From Treponema sp. OMZ 838 (GTDB lineage: Bacteria; Spirochaetota; Spirochaetia; Treponematales; Treponemataceae), in the NCBI RefSeq assembly GCF_000775995.1, contig NZ_CP009227.1, positions 2,644,068 through 2,708,067 of the forward strand: DNA of 64,000 nt. The letters run 5' to 3'. This document shows positions 16,873 to 26,903 of this stretch, piece after piece. The notes beneath the pieces are model-generated. The model worked only from the letters and a program-made list of their open reading frames with translations. It did not search any database and was not told the DNA's origin. How positions within the stretch are numbered: the first letter of the stretch is position 1; every line of letters starts with the position of its first letter. Both the position numbers and the translations under genes were made by a program.

Positions 16873-18345
16873 TTATCCCTTTAATTTTACTGCTAAAATA
16901 GTAGTATCATCCCGGAAGGCTTTTGCAGCACTATAATTAAGCCCCAATTCGGCTACCTTTGAGGTAATTGATGATGCATCCGACGAAGCAAAAGATTTAA
17001 TCGATTCAATGTAAAGATCATTACTACCGAGTTCCACGCCTTCTTCATTGGTAATTTCGGGAATGCCGTCCGTCGTAATAACAAGCAAATCATTACGGTA
17101 CAGAGGCTTTTCAGCAACGGTTACCGAATCGATATCGATGATTCCGATAACGGAACAATTTGAATCAAGCATCTTTACTTTATACCCTTCCGCTGCTCTG
17201 GTAAAGATCATCGGCGCTTCCATTGACGCATTTACATAGCGTATTTTCATCGCCTTAGTATCGATAATTCCTAAAAACACAACGGTATATTTATCAAGCA
17301 GATTCATACGCTTAATAGCGCTGTCTACCGCAAAGATCAAACCGGCAAGATCTTCTTTATTTTCCATAATCCGTATTGTATTTACAACAACGCCCATAAC
17401 AAGCGCTGCGGCAAGTCCCTTTCCGGAAACGTCCCCCGTAATAATCAGAGTTTTATCTTCATCGATGGGGATAATATCATAATAGTCTCCCGATACGTTC
17501 ACTAAAGGCCGGAAGTAAACACCTATATCCAATTGATCGAGCGCCGGTATTTTTTGCGGCAGGAATGCACGCTGAGTATTTGCAACCATCTGCCATTCCT
17601 GTGCAAGCTCCGAATAATAGAGGAGCTGTGACAGTGTTTTTTCACGTCCGAAATAGTTTTTAAACTCCGCAAACAACTGAGGGAATATTTCAGGCTCAAG
17701 CGCGCGGATATAGCGACAAATAATAAAAAAACGTGCGGAACTGTATGCAATAACAAGTCCCCGGGCTTGTTTCCTGTCGGAAGTCATTTGCATAGCAGCA
17801 TCCAATAAATAAATATTTTCTCCCCAGTGATCAAGCCATTCGGCAGAAAAACGGTGTGCCAACTTTTCATACACATCGGGATCCGAAACATACGCCGACG
17901 TACTGCTGTATACAACTAAATCGGTGTCGGTATTCGTAAGCAAAACGGAGCAATCAGCCTTATATTCAAGCTCCTGCTGAATAGCTTCAATCAGGTTTTC
18001 ACGTGTATAGCAAAAACGCAATCTGTTGATAAAAGCCGCAAAAAGGGCGGTCTCAGTTTCTTTATATATCCTTTCCTGTACCCTACGGGATAAAAAAACT
18101 GTTCCAATTGAGGCCATAATGGAAGCAATAGCAAAGATCGCAAAAGCAAAACCGAAACGGGTAAGAAAGCTGAAATTTGGAAGCATCCGGTATTGTGTTA
18201 CCATCAATGTAAGGTCTTTTGCCGAAATCAGCCGTCCCAAAAACGAAAAACGGGGGCTCAAAGCGAGCATAAAAGCTGAGAAAACCAAGCTGATGCCGGT
18301 AAAAATAACTAATTTTCCCCAAAATTCCTGTTGTTTTCGTATCAT
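16873..18345 (-). CDS. SpoIIE/RsbU-type PP2C phosphatase with two TM segments
   Basis: 490 aa. Two N-terminal TMs (about 12-34 and 58-80) are followed by a GAF-like sensory region (about 95-230) and a SpoIIE catalytic domain (about 265-490). The catalytic motifs are 'VSGDYYDIIPID', 'IITGDVSGKGLAAALVMG', 'LVITTDGIPEITN' and 'FRDDTTILAVKL'. It is the first gene of the signalling operon. Two phosphatases with different sensors feeding one STAS protein would let two inputs act on one switch. Confidence 0.88.
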   Translation of the reverse strand: MIRKQQEFWGKLVIFTGISLVFSAFMLALSPRFSFLGRLISAKDLTLMVTQYRMLPNFSFLTRFGFAFAIFAIASIMASIGTVFLSRRVQERIYKETETALFAAFINRLRFCYTRENLIEAIQQELEYKADCSVLLTNTDTDLVVYSSTSAYVSDPDVYEKLAHRFSAEWLDHWGENIYLLDAAMQMTSDRKQARGLVIAYSSARFFIICRYIRALEPEIFPQLFAEFKNYFGREKTLSQLLYYSELAQEWQMVANTQRAFLPQKIPALDQLDIGVYFRPLVNVSGDYYDIIPIDEDKTLIITGDVSGKGLAAALVMGVVVNTIRIMENKEDLAGLIFAVDSAIKRMNLLDKYTVVFLGIIDTKAMKIRYVNASMEAPMIFTRAAEGYKVKMLDSNCSVIGIIDIDSVTVAEKPLYRNDLLVITTDGIPEITNEEGVELGSNDLYIESIKSFASSDASSITSKVAELGLNYSAAKAFRDDTTILAVKLKG

Positions 18346-18385
18346 GCGCTACAACCTCGTAACCATTTTAATTTACTTGAAATGC

Positions 18386-18428
18386 AAATAACACCGACCT
18401 GCCGCTATCGAACAGATCAGTGTTATTT
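18386..18428 (-). terminator. Inverted repeat after oppA, likely terminator
   Basis: Arms 18386-18394 and 18420-18428 are perfect 9-bp inverses, with further partial pairing inside (CCTG/CAG). On the minus strand the stem ends in TTATTTGCATTT, a weak T-tract. It sits between the oppA stop and the start of the phosphatase gene. Confidence 0.55.
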
Positions 18429-18459
18429 CATATCATTATTTTTATTTAATTTCTATCCG

Positions 18460-20316
18460 TTATTTCATGGTATTAACGGCAGGTTTGTCGCTAACAAGCG
18501 CCGCATCGCACCAGTCCCAGTCCTTAACAAACCGTATATCCCAATTCTTAACCCGCTTGTTAACAGCACAAAGTCTTATGCGATATGCGGTTGGAACTGC
18601 AGGAGCTTCTTCCAGTATATTTTCGTCCCATTCCTTATAAGCCTGAGCGCGGAATACCTCGTCAAAGGAATCTTCCGAAGAAATCTTAGCAAGCAGTTCA
18701 TCATTTTTCTCATTAACCCAGCGGAGCCGGTTAAATTGAGCCTCTCTGCCGTAAAGACCGTTTGGACGGGGATTTGAACCTACCCCCCATGCAGCCATAT
18801 ACATTTCCACGGCAGGGTCATCGTTTCTCAGTCTATCATAAAAGGCATTGAATTCGATCAGCCGACCATCGTTCAGCGCAACATTTAATCCGACATCTTT
18901 CCAGTTTTGGATATAGTAATTTGCAATCGGAGCTGCTACATCGCTGCCGCTCATATACAAGAAATTGATCTTGAGCGGTTTTCCATCCGGCGTTTCACGA
19001 TAGCCGTCTCCGTCAACATCCTTATAGCCTGCTTCATCGAGTAGCTGTTTCGCCTTTTCGGGATTATAGGAGTATCCTTTCCGATTTATATCGTAAAATC
19101 CGGGGTGATACGGCGTAATAAAGGAGTTGGCAGTAAACCGTAAGCCATGGTAGTAGATATCGTTTATTCCATCGTTATCCATCGCATAACCGAGCGCCTG
19201 ACGCAACGCCTTGTCTTTAAATTTACCGCCGTCGGGGAACATTTCGCATTCGCCTTTTTCTTTATTCCATACACCGAACTTGAAGCCTAAATACCCATAG
19301 GCATTATCTACATTACAGATGAAATCAAGATTATCAACCTTCAACTTCGGCTTTCCGTTTTCGTCAAATACCGTTCTTCCTTCGTCATCAAGCACAACAA
19401 ATTGGTCATATAAATCAGCTCTAAAATAATCGACAATATCAACTTCACCGGCTTTCAAAGCTGCGGCAAGAGATGTCGGCGCAATCCGTTTCATAATCAG
19501 CTTATCGAGTGCGATTTTTTTGCCATACCAATAAGGATTAGGTACATACTCGATAATATCACCTTCTACCATAGAATTGATCACAAAGGGACCGCAGGAA
19601 AGCGGTGTTTTCCGTACACGGTCATGAGAAGCCATTTCCGTCAATGGAATATCTTTAAGATAATGATACGGTTCCGCATTATAGGTGATACCGGATCCCC
19701 ACAGAATACCGGGTTCATACTCTATAAAAGCTACTTCTACCGTTTTATCGTCTATTTTTTTAACACCGGAAATATTTTTAGCCTTGCCTTCATGGTAGTC
19801 AACCATACCGACAACATTCGCATAACGGCTATCATAACGAACACCGGTATAATCGGGATGTCCGATACACTCATAGCAGAAAATAATATCTTCAGCAGTT
19901 ACCGGTACGCCGTCCGACCATGTGAGCCCCGGATTAATATGATAGGTAGCTGTTTTCTTTTCACGGTCGAATGTCATAGCACAATAACCCTCCCGAATTT
20001 CGTGATTGGGACCATCAACCATGAAGTTAGCCAACATCGGCAGCATTGCCTCATACGTCGGATTATCTTCATATAAGAACGTATTGAATATTCCTTTCCA
20101 CGGTGTATCACCGACAAGACCGCAGACCAGAGTACCGCCGGCAAGTATTTCCCCTTCCCGTTCGATCATTTGTGGAAACAACAATTTTAATTCTTTATTT
20201 GCTTCCTTCCCCTCGCCGCTTTGTGCAGTTTGCGTTTGTTCCGTCTTACCGCCGCAGCTTGCAAGTACCATCATTACCGCGCATAAAAACGCAGCAATTT
20301 TTAAACTCTTTGACAT
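18460..20316 (-). CDS. oppA: Oligopeptide ABC transporter substrate-binding lipoprotein
   Basis: About 618 aa from ATG 20316, which has the strong SD GAGGAGGAAG; the upstream in-frame ATG at 20331 overlaps that SD. The lipobox is L-A-S-C. SBP_bac_5 motifs include 'WSDGVPVTAEDIIFCYE' near 130-150, 'LRQALGYAMD' and 'GYSYNPEKAKQLLDEAGY'. It binds peptides or other solutes in the periplasm for OppBCDF. It is the last gene of the operon. Confidence 0.92.
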   Translation of the reverse strand: MSKSLKIAAFLCAVMMVLASCGGKTEQTQTAQSGEGKEANKELKLLFPQMIEREGEILAGGTLVCGLVGDTPWKGIFNTFLYEDNPTYEAMLPMLANFMVDGPNHEIREGYCAMTFDREKKTATYHINPGLTWSDGVPVTAEDIIFCYECIGHPDYTGVRYDSRYANVVGMVDYHEGKAKNISGVKKIDDKTVEVAFIEYEPGILWGSGITYNAEPYHYLKDIPLTEMASHDRVRKTPLSCGPFVINSMVEGDIIEYVPNPYWYGKKIALDKLIMKRIAPTSLAAALKAGEVDIVDYFRADLYDQFVVLDDEGRTVFDENGKPKLKVDNLDFICNVDNAYGYLGFKFGVWNKEKGECEMFPDGGKFKDKALRQALGYAMDNDGINDIYYHGLRFTANSFITPYHPGFYDINRKGYSYNPEKAKQLLDEAGYKDVDGDGYRETPDGKPLKINFLYMSGSDVAAPIANYYIQNWKDVGLNVALNDGRLIEFNAFYDRLRNDDPAVEMYMAAWGVGSNPRPNGLYGREAQFNRLRWVNEKNDELLAKISSEDSFDEVFRAQAYKEWDENILEEAPAVPTAYRIRLCAVNKRVKNWDIRFVKDWDWCDAALVSDKPAVNTMK

Positions 20317-20331
20317 TGTCTTCCTCCTCAT

Positions 20332-21252
20332 TTATTTATAACGCTGCTTTGCATCGGAGGCGCGTTTTATCGTTTGTCCGACGTAGTTGATACACAGCAT
20401 TAATACCATAATAAGAATAGATGCAGGCAGCCATACCCACAGCTTACCGGAAATAGTTCCCGGATCGCGCGCATAGCCAATCAGCGTACCAAGCGACGGC
20501 GATGTCGGCGGGAGACCGAAGCCTAAAAAGCTCATTCCCGTTTCGATACCGATATTACCTGCCATACCGAGCGTAAAGTCAACGATAATAATCGAAGCGA
20601 TATTCGGCAAAATGCCGCCGTACATAATCTTAAAGTCACTTGTTCCCATAATGCGCGATGCATTCACATAATCGCGGCGGTTTTCGGACAAGGCCTTACT
20701 GCGTACAAGCCGGGTAATATGCACCCAATAAAAAAAGGACATTATACAGATAAACGTCCAAATATTATAAGAGGGAACAATCGTTACAAATACGATAATC
20801 AGCATAACGACCGGCAAAATCATAATAAAGTCGCAGATACGCATGATGACATTGTCGACCCTTCCCCCGTAAAAACCGGTAATCAGGCCGAAAAAGACGC
20901 CAACGATTTCGGTAATAATGGTTACGCTGAATGCAATAAGGATGGAATTACGCGCCCCGATAATCAGCTGAGGCAAAATCGGCCGACCACCAAGATCTGC
21001 TCCGAGCAGAAACTTTTTACCGGGCACCGAAAACTTATCCCGTAAGCTTACCTTCATAACCGTTTCCGTATCCAGTACAAAACCGCCGATGATAATCACT
21101 GCAAAGATAATAACCAATATGCCGAGTGCAAGGATTGCGGCTTTATCATGTTTAAATTCCGTCTTTACGATCTTCCAAAACGACGGCACGGAAGTCATCT
21201 CTTTCAATGTCGCTTCGTCTATACTATCAATATCAAATGCCGTTTTTTCCAT
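20332..21252 (-). CDS. oppC: Oligopeptide ABC transporter permease OppC
   Basis: About 306 aa from the ATG at 21252, with SD AGAGGTAGG; the frame extends to 21288 but without a good site. It has an N-terminal OppC_N segment with a TM ('AAILALGILVIIFAVIIIGGFVL') and five further TMs. The EAA loop is 'NASRIMGTSDFKIMYGGILPN' (about 215-235). It pairs with OppB. It starts 11 nt after the oppB stop. Confidence 0.92.
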   Translation of the reverse strand: MEKTAFDIDSIDEATLKEMTSVPSFWKIVKTEFKHDKAAILALGILVIIFAVIIIGGFVLDTETVMKVSLRDKFSVPGKKFLLGADLGGRPILPQLIIGARNSILIAFSVTIITEIVGVFFGLITGFYGGRVDNVIMRICDFIMILPVVMLIIVFVTIVPSYNIWTFICIMSFFYWVHITRLVRSKALSENRRDYVNASRIMGTSDFKIMYGGILPNIASIIIVDFTLGMAGNIGIETGMSFLGFGLPPTSPSLGTLIGYARDPGTISGKLWVWLPASILIMVLMLCINYVGQTIKRASDAKQRYK

Positions 21253-21262
21253 ACCTACCTCT

Positions 21263-22231
21263 TTACTCAATTCTGATCCGCGGATCAACGATTATCATAA
21301 TAATGTCGGAAATCAAGCTACCGAACAGAGCCAGCGTTCCGTACAATAAGGTGAGTGCATTGATAACCGAATAATCGCGTGACATAATCGATTCGATGAA
21401 CAACATGCCCATTCCTTGATACATAAAAATCGTTTCGACGAATATTGAACCGGCAAGCAAGCCCGTTACCGTAAAGCCGAAGAAAGCCGCTATCGGCAAT
21501 AAGGAATTTCGGAAAATATGGTGTGTATACACCTTGTCGATCGGTACGCCCTTGCTCCGCGCCGTTTTAACATAATCTTGACTTTTTGCATCGATAATCT
21601 CGTTGCGAAGATATTGCACGATACTTGTTGTACGCAGTACCGCCGCCGTAATCGCAGGAAGCAGCATATGATACAGGCGGCTTAGGATAAAGCGCCCTCT
21701 GTGTCCCATCGCATCCAGCCCGACAAAACCCGACGTCGGAAAAATTTTGAGCCGATAGCCGAATAATAAAAGACTCAAAAGTGCAAGGATAAACGTCGGA
21801 ATTGCATACGTGATAAAATTATAAACCAACACCGCCTTATCGAATTTCGAGCCGTTATAACGCCCTGCGCGGATACCAAGAGGCACGGCAATTGCATACG
21901 TCAAAATAACGGTTAAAAGTGAAAGCCACAGGGTGTTTTGCGCCGGTAATAGAATTTTATCTTTTACCGGAATTTTATACGTATAAGAGACACCGAAATC
22001 ACCGTGCAGCAGAATACGCCCCATCCAATTCTTATACTGAACCGGCCACGGGTCGTTTAAACCTGCTTTTTCCCGTAGTTCTTCAATACGGCTCGCATCG
22101 ACATTCGGATTATTTATCAGGCCGGTAAAGGGATCACCGGGCATCATTTTTCCGATTAAGAACACCAAAACACTCAATACAAACAGCTGCGGTATCATAA
22201 TAAGGATACGGCGTACTATCGTCTTCCACAT
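21263..22231 (-). CDS. oppB: Oligopeptide ABC transporter permease OppB
   Basis: 322 aa, six TMs. The N-terminus 'IVRRILIMIPQLFVLSVLVF' is typical of OppB/DppB, as is 'MMPGDPFTGL'. The EAA loop is 'KTARSKGVPIDKVYTHHIFRN' (about 220-240). It forms the channel with OppC. Confidence 0.93.
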   Translation of the reverse strand: MWKTIVRRILIMIPQLFVLSVLVFLIGKMMPGDPFTGLINNPNVDASRIEELREKAGLNDPWPVQYKNWMGRILLHGDFGVSYTYKIPVKDKILLPAQNTLWLSLLTVILTYAIAVPLGIRAGRYNGSKFDKAVLVYNFITYAIPTFILALLSLLLFGYRLKIFPTSGFVGLDAMGHRGRFILSRLYHMLLPAITAAVLRTTSIVQYLRNEIIDAKSQDYVKTARSKGVPIDKVYTHHIFRNSLLPIAAFFGFTVTGLLAGSIFVETIFMYQGMGMLFIESIMSRDYSVINALTLLYGTLALFGSLISDIIMIIVDPRIRIE

Positions 22232-22241
22232 ACTCTTCCCC

Positions 22242-23171
22242 CTAATCCTTCAATGCAGCGTAATGAGTGTCGCTTATTTTCTTTAAATCGTACACTCGCC
22301 CTTCGGGACTAAAGTAACGCTCCGCTTCACGCTTGTATATTTCTTCAATTTCGGCACGGCGTTTTTTATATTCTTCGCGTATTTCGACATTCATTTCAGG
22401 GATAGCTGCGATAAGCCGCTTGGTGTAAATATGCATCGGGTTACGGTAAATATCTTCCCGCGTTCCCGCTTCTACGAATCGGCCGCGGTACATAATGTAG
22501 ATGTAATCGCACATATGTTTGACAACGCCTAAGTCGTGCGAAATAAACAGATAGCTCAACATAAATTCGCGCTGAATTTCTTTAAGAAAGTTGAGAATTT
22601 GCGCCTGCACCGAAAGGTCAAGCGCGGAAACCGGTTCGTCCGCCACAATGAGTCGCGGATTAACGGCAATTGAACGCGCAACACCGATACGCTGCCGCTG
22701 CCCACCCGAAAACTCATACGGGTACTTATATAAACCGTCGGGCGGTATCCCGACAATCTGCAAGAGCGAAAGTATTTTTTTTAATTCTTCATGCTTTGAA
22801 AGCCGTTCAAAATTCCTAATGGGTTCTGCGATAATGTCGCGGATACGTTTTTTAGGGTCGAGGCTCGACATGACGTCTTGAAACACCATTTGGACGTTTT
22901 CGTTATATTTAATCTTTTTCCGCTGTGCCTTGGTATTTACAAGACTTCCTTCGTAGCGGATTTCTCCGCCGGTAGGCTGTTCCAATCCGACAATCGCTTT
23001 ACCGATGGTGGTTTTTCCGGAACCGGACTCCCCGATAAGACCGTAGGTTTTTCCTTCTTCAATTTGAAAAGAAACACCGTCTACCGCTCGTACGTGATCC
23101 TGTATCGTGTTAAAAAAGCCGCCGCGGATAGGGAAATGTACTTTTAAATCTTTTACTTCCAATAATGCCAT
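22242..23171 (-). CDS. oppF: Oligopeptide ABC transporter ATPase OppF
   Basis: 309 aa. Walker A GESGSGKTT, Q-loop 'VFQDVMSSLDPKKRI' and signature FSGGQRQRIGVARSI are present. Walker B LIVADEPVSALD and switch 'FISHDLGVV' follow. A C-terminal extension contains 'IYRNPMHIYTKRLIAAIPE', typical of the OppF/DppF oligopeptide-binding tail. It forms the second ATPase of the pair with OppD. Confidence 0.93.
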   Translation of the reverse strand: MALLEVKDLKVHFPIRGGFFNTIQDHVRAVDGVSFQIEEGKTYGLIGESGSGKTTIGKAIVGLEQPTGGEIRYEGSLVNTKAQRKKIKYNENVQMVFQDVMSSLDPKKRIRDIIAEPIRNFERLSKHEELKKILSLLQIVGIPPDGLYKYPYEFSGGQRQRIGVARSIAVNPRLIVADEPVSALDLSVQAQILNFLKEIQREFMLSYLFISHDLGVVKHMCDYIYIMYRGRFVEAGTREDIYRNPMHIYTKRLIAAIPEMNVEIREEYKKRRAEIEEIYKREAERYFSPEGRVYDLKKISDTHYAALKD

Positions 23172-23182
23172 ATCCGCCTCCT

Positions 23183-24178
23183 CTAAACCTCACCCTCGAA
23201 CCGGAAATTTTTCCAGCAGGAGCAGCGGACAAAATGTCCGGGACTTACTTCGTGCAAGACCGGAGACTCTTCGTGTTCCTCAGCCGGAATCCACGGTATA
23301 CGGTCGGCAAACCGACAGCCCGTATGCTTGAGTTTTTTAAGCGACGGCACCATACCTTTAATAACGTGCAGCATATCGTCGTCTTTATCCGCCTGCGGAA
23401 TCGATTTAAGCAAAGACCGGGTATACGGATGCAAGGGATGAGTAAACAGTTCCTGCACGGTAGCCTGTTCGACAATCTGCCCCGCATACATAACCGCAAC
23501 ACGGTCGGCCACCTGCGCGACAACGCCGAGGTCATGGGTGATAAGGATGATACCTGCCTTGTGTTCTTCCTGTAAGTCTTTGATAAGATCGAGAATCTGC
23601 GCTTGGATGGTTACGTCGAGCGCCGTTGTCGGCTCATCGGCAATGATAAGCGACGGATTACAAGACAGCGCCGTCGCGATAAGCACCCGCTGCCGCATTC
23701 CGCCGGAAAGCTCATGCGGGAACCGCTGCGCCGTACGCTTGGGGTTCTGGATACCGACATCGTTTAAAAGCTGTAAAACTCGCTCCTGCCGCTCTTTTTC
23801 GTTGAGGTTGGTGTGGTACAGCAGGGCTTCTTCAATCTGCTTTCCAACCCGCTGAAGCGGATTAAGCGAGGCAAGCGGATCCTGAAAGATGAACCCGATA
23901 TCTTTCCCGCGGATTTTGTTCATTTCATCTTCTGAAAGCGTCAGCAGATCCCTGCCGTTTAAGAGAATTTCGCCCGAAACTTGCGTAAAGCGCATATCGT
24001 GAAGCCCCATAACGGACATCGCAACGGTACTTTTACCGCAGCCGGACTCCCCGACAATTGCAAGCATCTCATTGGGATGAACGTCAAACGACACCCCGTC
24101 AACGGCATCATAGTAGTTGCCGTCGATACGGAAAGCCGTGTGCAAATTTTTAACGGTCAATAAATTGTTTTGTTCCAT
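23183..24178 (-). CDS. oppD: Oligopeptide ABC transporter ATPase OppD
   Basis: 331 aa. Walker A GESGCGKST, Q-loop 'IFQDPLASLNPLQRVG', signature LSGGMRQRVLIATAL, Walker B LIIADEPTTALD and switch 'LITHDLGVV' are present. The C-terminal Cys-rich part 'GCRFADRIPW', with 'HFVRCSCW' near the end, resembles the Fe-S-type motif of OppD/DppD. It is the first gene of oppDFBCA. Confidence 0.93.
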   Translation of the reverse strand: MEQNNLLTVKNLHTAFRIDGNYYDAVDGVSFDVHPNEMLAIVGESGCGKSTVAMSVMGLHDMRFTQVSGEILLNGRDLLTLSEDEMNKIRGKDIGFIFQDPLASLNPLQRVGKQIEEALLYHTNLNEKERQERVLQLLNDVGIQNPKRTAQRFPHELSGGMRQRVLIATALSCNPSLIIADEPTTALDVTIQAQILDLIKDLQEEHKAGIILITHDLGVVAQVADRVAVMYAGQIVEQATVQELFTHPLHPYTRSLLKSIPQADKDDDMLHVIKGMVPSLKKLKHTGCRFADRIPWIPAEEHEESPVLHEVSPGHFVRCSCWKNFRFEGEV

Positions 24179-24213
24179 GATAGTTTACTGTATTTATAAC
24201 CTTTTTTAATAGC

Positions 24214-24241
24214 TCTATAACACGGTATCACGGATACGCAA
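24214..24241 (-). promoter_or_regulatory. Candidate opp promoter
   Basis: On the minus strand a TTGCGT box (24236-24241) and a TATAGA box (24214-24219) are separated by 16 nt, about 36 nt upstream of the oppD start. It is close to a sigma70-type promoter but matches the consensus only in part. Confidence 0.3.
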
Positions 24242-24272
24242 ATTTTGCAACCGTACACCTATAAAAAAATCT

Positions 24273-25094
24273 CTATAGCACGTACTTCTCTAAAAAGTGA
24301 GCGATACCATCCTCGTTATTGGTGTAGTCGGTTACTGCGTACGCAATATCTTTGATAGCGTCGAGGCCGTTTTTCATGGCGATGCCGTATCCTGCAAGGC
24401 GAATCATCGTTTCGTCATTCATGCTGTCCCCGAATGCCATCACCGACTCGTTTTTGATACCGAGCAGCCATGCCAGCTCTTGCAGGAACTCCCCCTTACC
24501 GGTATCCAACGGAATTATTTCCAAAAAATACGGCTTGCTGGTAAACAGGACAGCCCTCGTACCGAACCGTTTTCTAAACTCAGGTTCGACGGCAGCGATA
24601 ACATCCGGCTCCGCAGGGATGAGCAGCTTATACACCGGCTTGGTGCGCAAAATCTCCCGATAGTCATCCGGTATCACAATCTTCATTTTTGTCAGATGCG
24701 CATCCCTATCCGAAAAGACCGTCCGTTTAACGATGTAAATGGTATCGTCAAAATAGAGATGACAAGAGAGATTTTGCGACTCGATATAATCGTAAATCTC
24801 AAGCGCAAGATCGGCGCCGAGGCAGCGGCTGATGATTTCCAGCTTCATGTCGGAGGTCAATATCTGTGTTCCGTTGTTGCACAGGATATAGCTTTCCGTT
24901 TTATCCGAACCGATCCGCTGCGCATACGAATGCACCGAGCGAGGACTTCTCCCCGAAGCGAGCAGCGTCAACACACCCTTTTTCATCAATGCCTGTAAGA
25001 CCGACACCGTATAATCGGAGATGGTCAGATCATCCCGCAAAAGGGTATCGTCCAAGTCCATTGCGATAATTTCTATATTTTTTAGCTTTTCCAT
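24273..25094 (-). CDS. HAD-superfamily Cof-type phosphatase
   Basis: 273 aa. Motif I DLDDTLLRDDLTIS (catalytic Asp pair) is at residues 16-29, motif II 'LLASGRS' near 60 and motif IV 'AFGDSMNDETMIR' near 225. These fit the Cof-type sugar-phosphate phosphatases (HAD IIB, C2 cap). The substrate cannot be told from sequence. Its start overlaps the aminotransferase stop by one base (TAATG). Confidence 0.88.
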   Translation of the reverse strand: MEKLKNIEIIAMDLDDTLLRDDLTISDYTVSVLQALMKKGVLTLLASGRSPRSVHSYAQRIGSDKTESYILCNNGTQILTSDMKLEIISRCLGADLALEIYDYIESQNLSCHLYFDDTIYIVKRTVFSDRDAHLTKMKIVIPDDYREILRTKPVYKLLIPAEPDVIAAVEPEFRKRFGTRAVLFTSKPYFLEIIPLDTGKGEFLQELAWLLGIKNESVMAFGDSMNDETMIRLAGYGIAMKNGLDAIKDIAYAVTDYTNNEDGIAHFLEKYVL

Positions 25095-26260
25095 TACAGC
25101 GGCTCGCCTTTCAGCAATTTACCAATACGCTCAAGCGCAATCCGTATCTTGCTTATGTCGGTAGCATAGCAGCAGCGGACAAAGCCTTCGCCGCCGCTTC
25201 CGAATACATGCCCGGGAACAACGGCAACTTTGTAGTCGGTAATCAGCTTAACCGCAAAATCTTCCGAGCTTAAACCGGTACTGCGGATATCAACAAAGAG
25301 GTAAAATGCGCCGTCGGGCGTTATATATGGAAGATTCATCGAATCAAAACTCTTCATCATCAAATTGCGCCGCTGCCGGTAGGAAACCCGCATCCGTTCA
25401 ACCTCGTCCCAGCCGCGTTCCAATCCTTCCAGCGCCGCATATTGGCTCATAATCGGAGCGCAGATTGCCCCATACTGGTGAATTTTATGAACTTGAGCCA
25501 TCAGCTCCTGCGGGCAGGCGATAAACCCGATACGCCAGCCGGTCATCGCAAAAGACTTTGAAAAACCGTTGAGGATAATGCAGTAATCCTTCATTCCGGG
25601 GAAAGAACCGATGGACACATGCGGCGCTTCATACCGAAGTTCGCAATACACCTCGTCGGAGAGCACCCAAATCTTGTGCTTTTTAACGACGGCGGCGATC
25701 TTTTCCATCTCATCAGCAGGAATCATCGTACCGGTGGGATTGTTCGGGCTGCAGATAATCAGCGCCTTGGTTTCCGGCGTAATGAGCGATTCGATGGCTG
25801 CCGCAGTCGGGATAAAGTTATCCGCCGAGGTATCCAGCCCGACCGGTTTTGCCCCGCAGAGCGCCACTAAGGGCTGATACGAAACATAGCACGGTTCCGC
25901 AACAATCACCTCATCTCCCGGGTTCAGGATGGAACGGAACACAATATCGATTGCTTCCGAAACGCCGAAGGTAATCAGCACCTCGTTTTTAGGAGAATAC
26001 GACATACCGTAGCGGTTTAGATAGCTTGCAATCGCCTTGCGGAGCGGTTCAAGCCCCCAGTTTGAAGTATACGAAGTATGCCCGCATTCGAGGTGATACC
26101 ATGCCTCCTCGCGCATACCCCACGGCGTTGCAAAGTCAGGCTCCCCTACCCCCAGCGAAATAATATCGCTCTGTCCGGCGGCAAGTTCAAAAAAGCGGCG
26201 GATACCGGAAGGAGCAACGCTCACAATCCGGTTGGAAAATTTATCGGGTCTATCCATCAT
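25094..26260 (-). CDS. PLP-dependent aminotransferase, class I/II
   Basis: 388 aa. The PLP Lys lies in 'NGFSKSFAMTGWRIGF' (near residue 235). Other marks are the cofactor-binding 'SPNNPTGT' (near 170), the 'DEVYCELRYE' segment and 'GEGFVRCCYA' near the C-terminus. It belongs to the aspartate/aromatic aminotransferase I-gamma group, often called AspC-like. The Lrp gene overlaps its start by 4 nt, suggesting amino-acid control of this enzyme. The exact amino donor is not predictable. Confidence 0.9.
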   Translation of the reverse strand: MMDRPDKFSNRIVSVAPSGIRRFFELAAGQSDIISLGVGEPDFATPWGMREEAWYHLECGHTSYTSNWGLEPLRKAIASYLNRYGMSYSPKNEVLITFGVSEAIDIVFRSILNPGDEVIVAEPCYVSYQPLVALCGAKPVGLDTSADNFIPTAAAIESLITPETKALIICSPNNPTGTMIPADEMEKIAAVVKKHKIWVLSDEVYCELRYEAPHVSIGSFPGMKDYCIILNGFSKSFAMTGWRIGFIACPQELMAQVHKIHQYGAICAPIMSQYAALEGLERGWDEVERMRVSYRQRRNLMMKSFDSMNLPYITPDGAFYLFVDIRSTGLSSEDFAVKLITDYKVAVVPGHVFGSGGEGFVRCCYATDISKIRIALERIGKLLKGEPL

Positions 26261-26739
26261 GCGGTAATCTCTTCACGGGGATCTTTTTTCGGGTCGATAT
26301 AATAGGTTCCGTTTTCCTTGTAGGTCTTGAGCACAAAATGCGTACGCGTACTGATAACCCCTTCGAGCGACGCGAGCTTTTCCGACACGAAAAAAGCAAC
26401 CTCTTTTAAATCTTTTCCTTCAACCAGCACATGTAGATCATATCCGCCGGACATCAGCTGTACCGTCTTTACCTGCGGGTACCGGTATATCCGCTCCGCG
26501 ATGCGGTCAAATCCATGTTCCCGCGCCGGAGCAACCTGAATTTCGATCATTGCCGATACCGTATCGCTGCTCGTCAGCCGTTCACGGTTGATAACCGCAG
26601 CATATTTTAAGATGATGCCCTCATCCTCTAATTTTTTAATGGCAGCACGCACTTCTTCCTCGGACTTACCCGTCATTGCGGCAATATCCTGCGGGCTCAG
26701 CCGTGCATCGTTTTCCAGTAAATCGATGATTTCCTGCAT
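26257..26739 (-). CDS. Lrp/AsnC-family transcriptional regulator
   Basis: About 160 aa from the ATG at 26739 with SD AAGGAAGG; the longer frame to 26775 lacks a site. An N-terminal winged helix ('LLENDARLSPQDIAAMTG') is followed by the AsnC_trans_reg RAM domain ('TVQLMSGGYDLHVLVEGKDL'). It likely senses an amino acid and regulates the overlapping aminotransferase and HAD genes. Confidence 0.9.
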   Translation of the reverse strand: MQEIIDLLENDARLSPQDIAAMTGKSEEEVRAAIKKLEDEGIILKYAAVINRERLTSSDTVSAMIEIQVAPAREHGFDRIAERIYRYPQVKTVQLMSGGYDLHVLVEGKDLKEVAFFVSEKLASLEGVISTRTHFVLKTYKENGTYYIDPKKDPREEITA

Positions 26740-26903
26740 ATCAACGTCCTTCCTTTTGTGCGAAATTTTCTTCAAACTTTCACACTATAGGGGTGGAATA
26801 TAGCACAAAATACGGAGAAGCTAAAGGGTGTTTCAGTGTGCTGCATCATAATTGCAAATACCGGCTAAACAAAATACGGGTTATATGATATACTCTCGTT
26901 GCT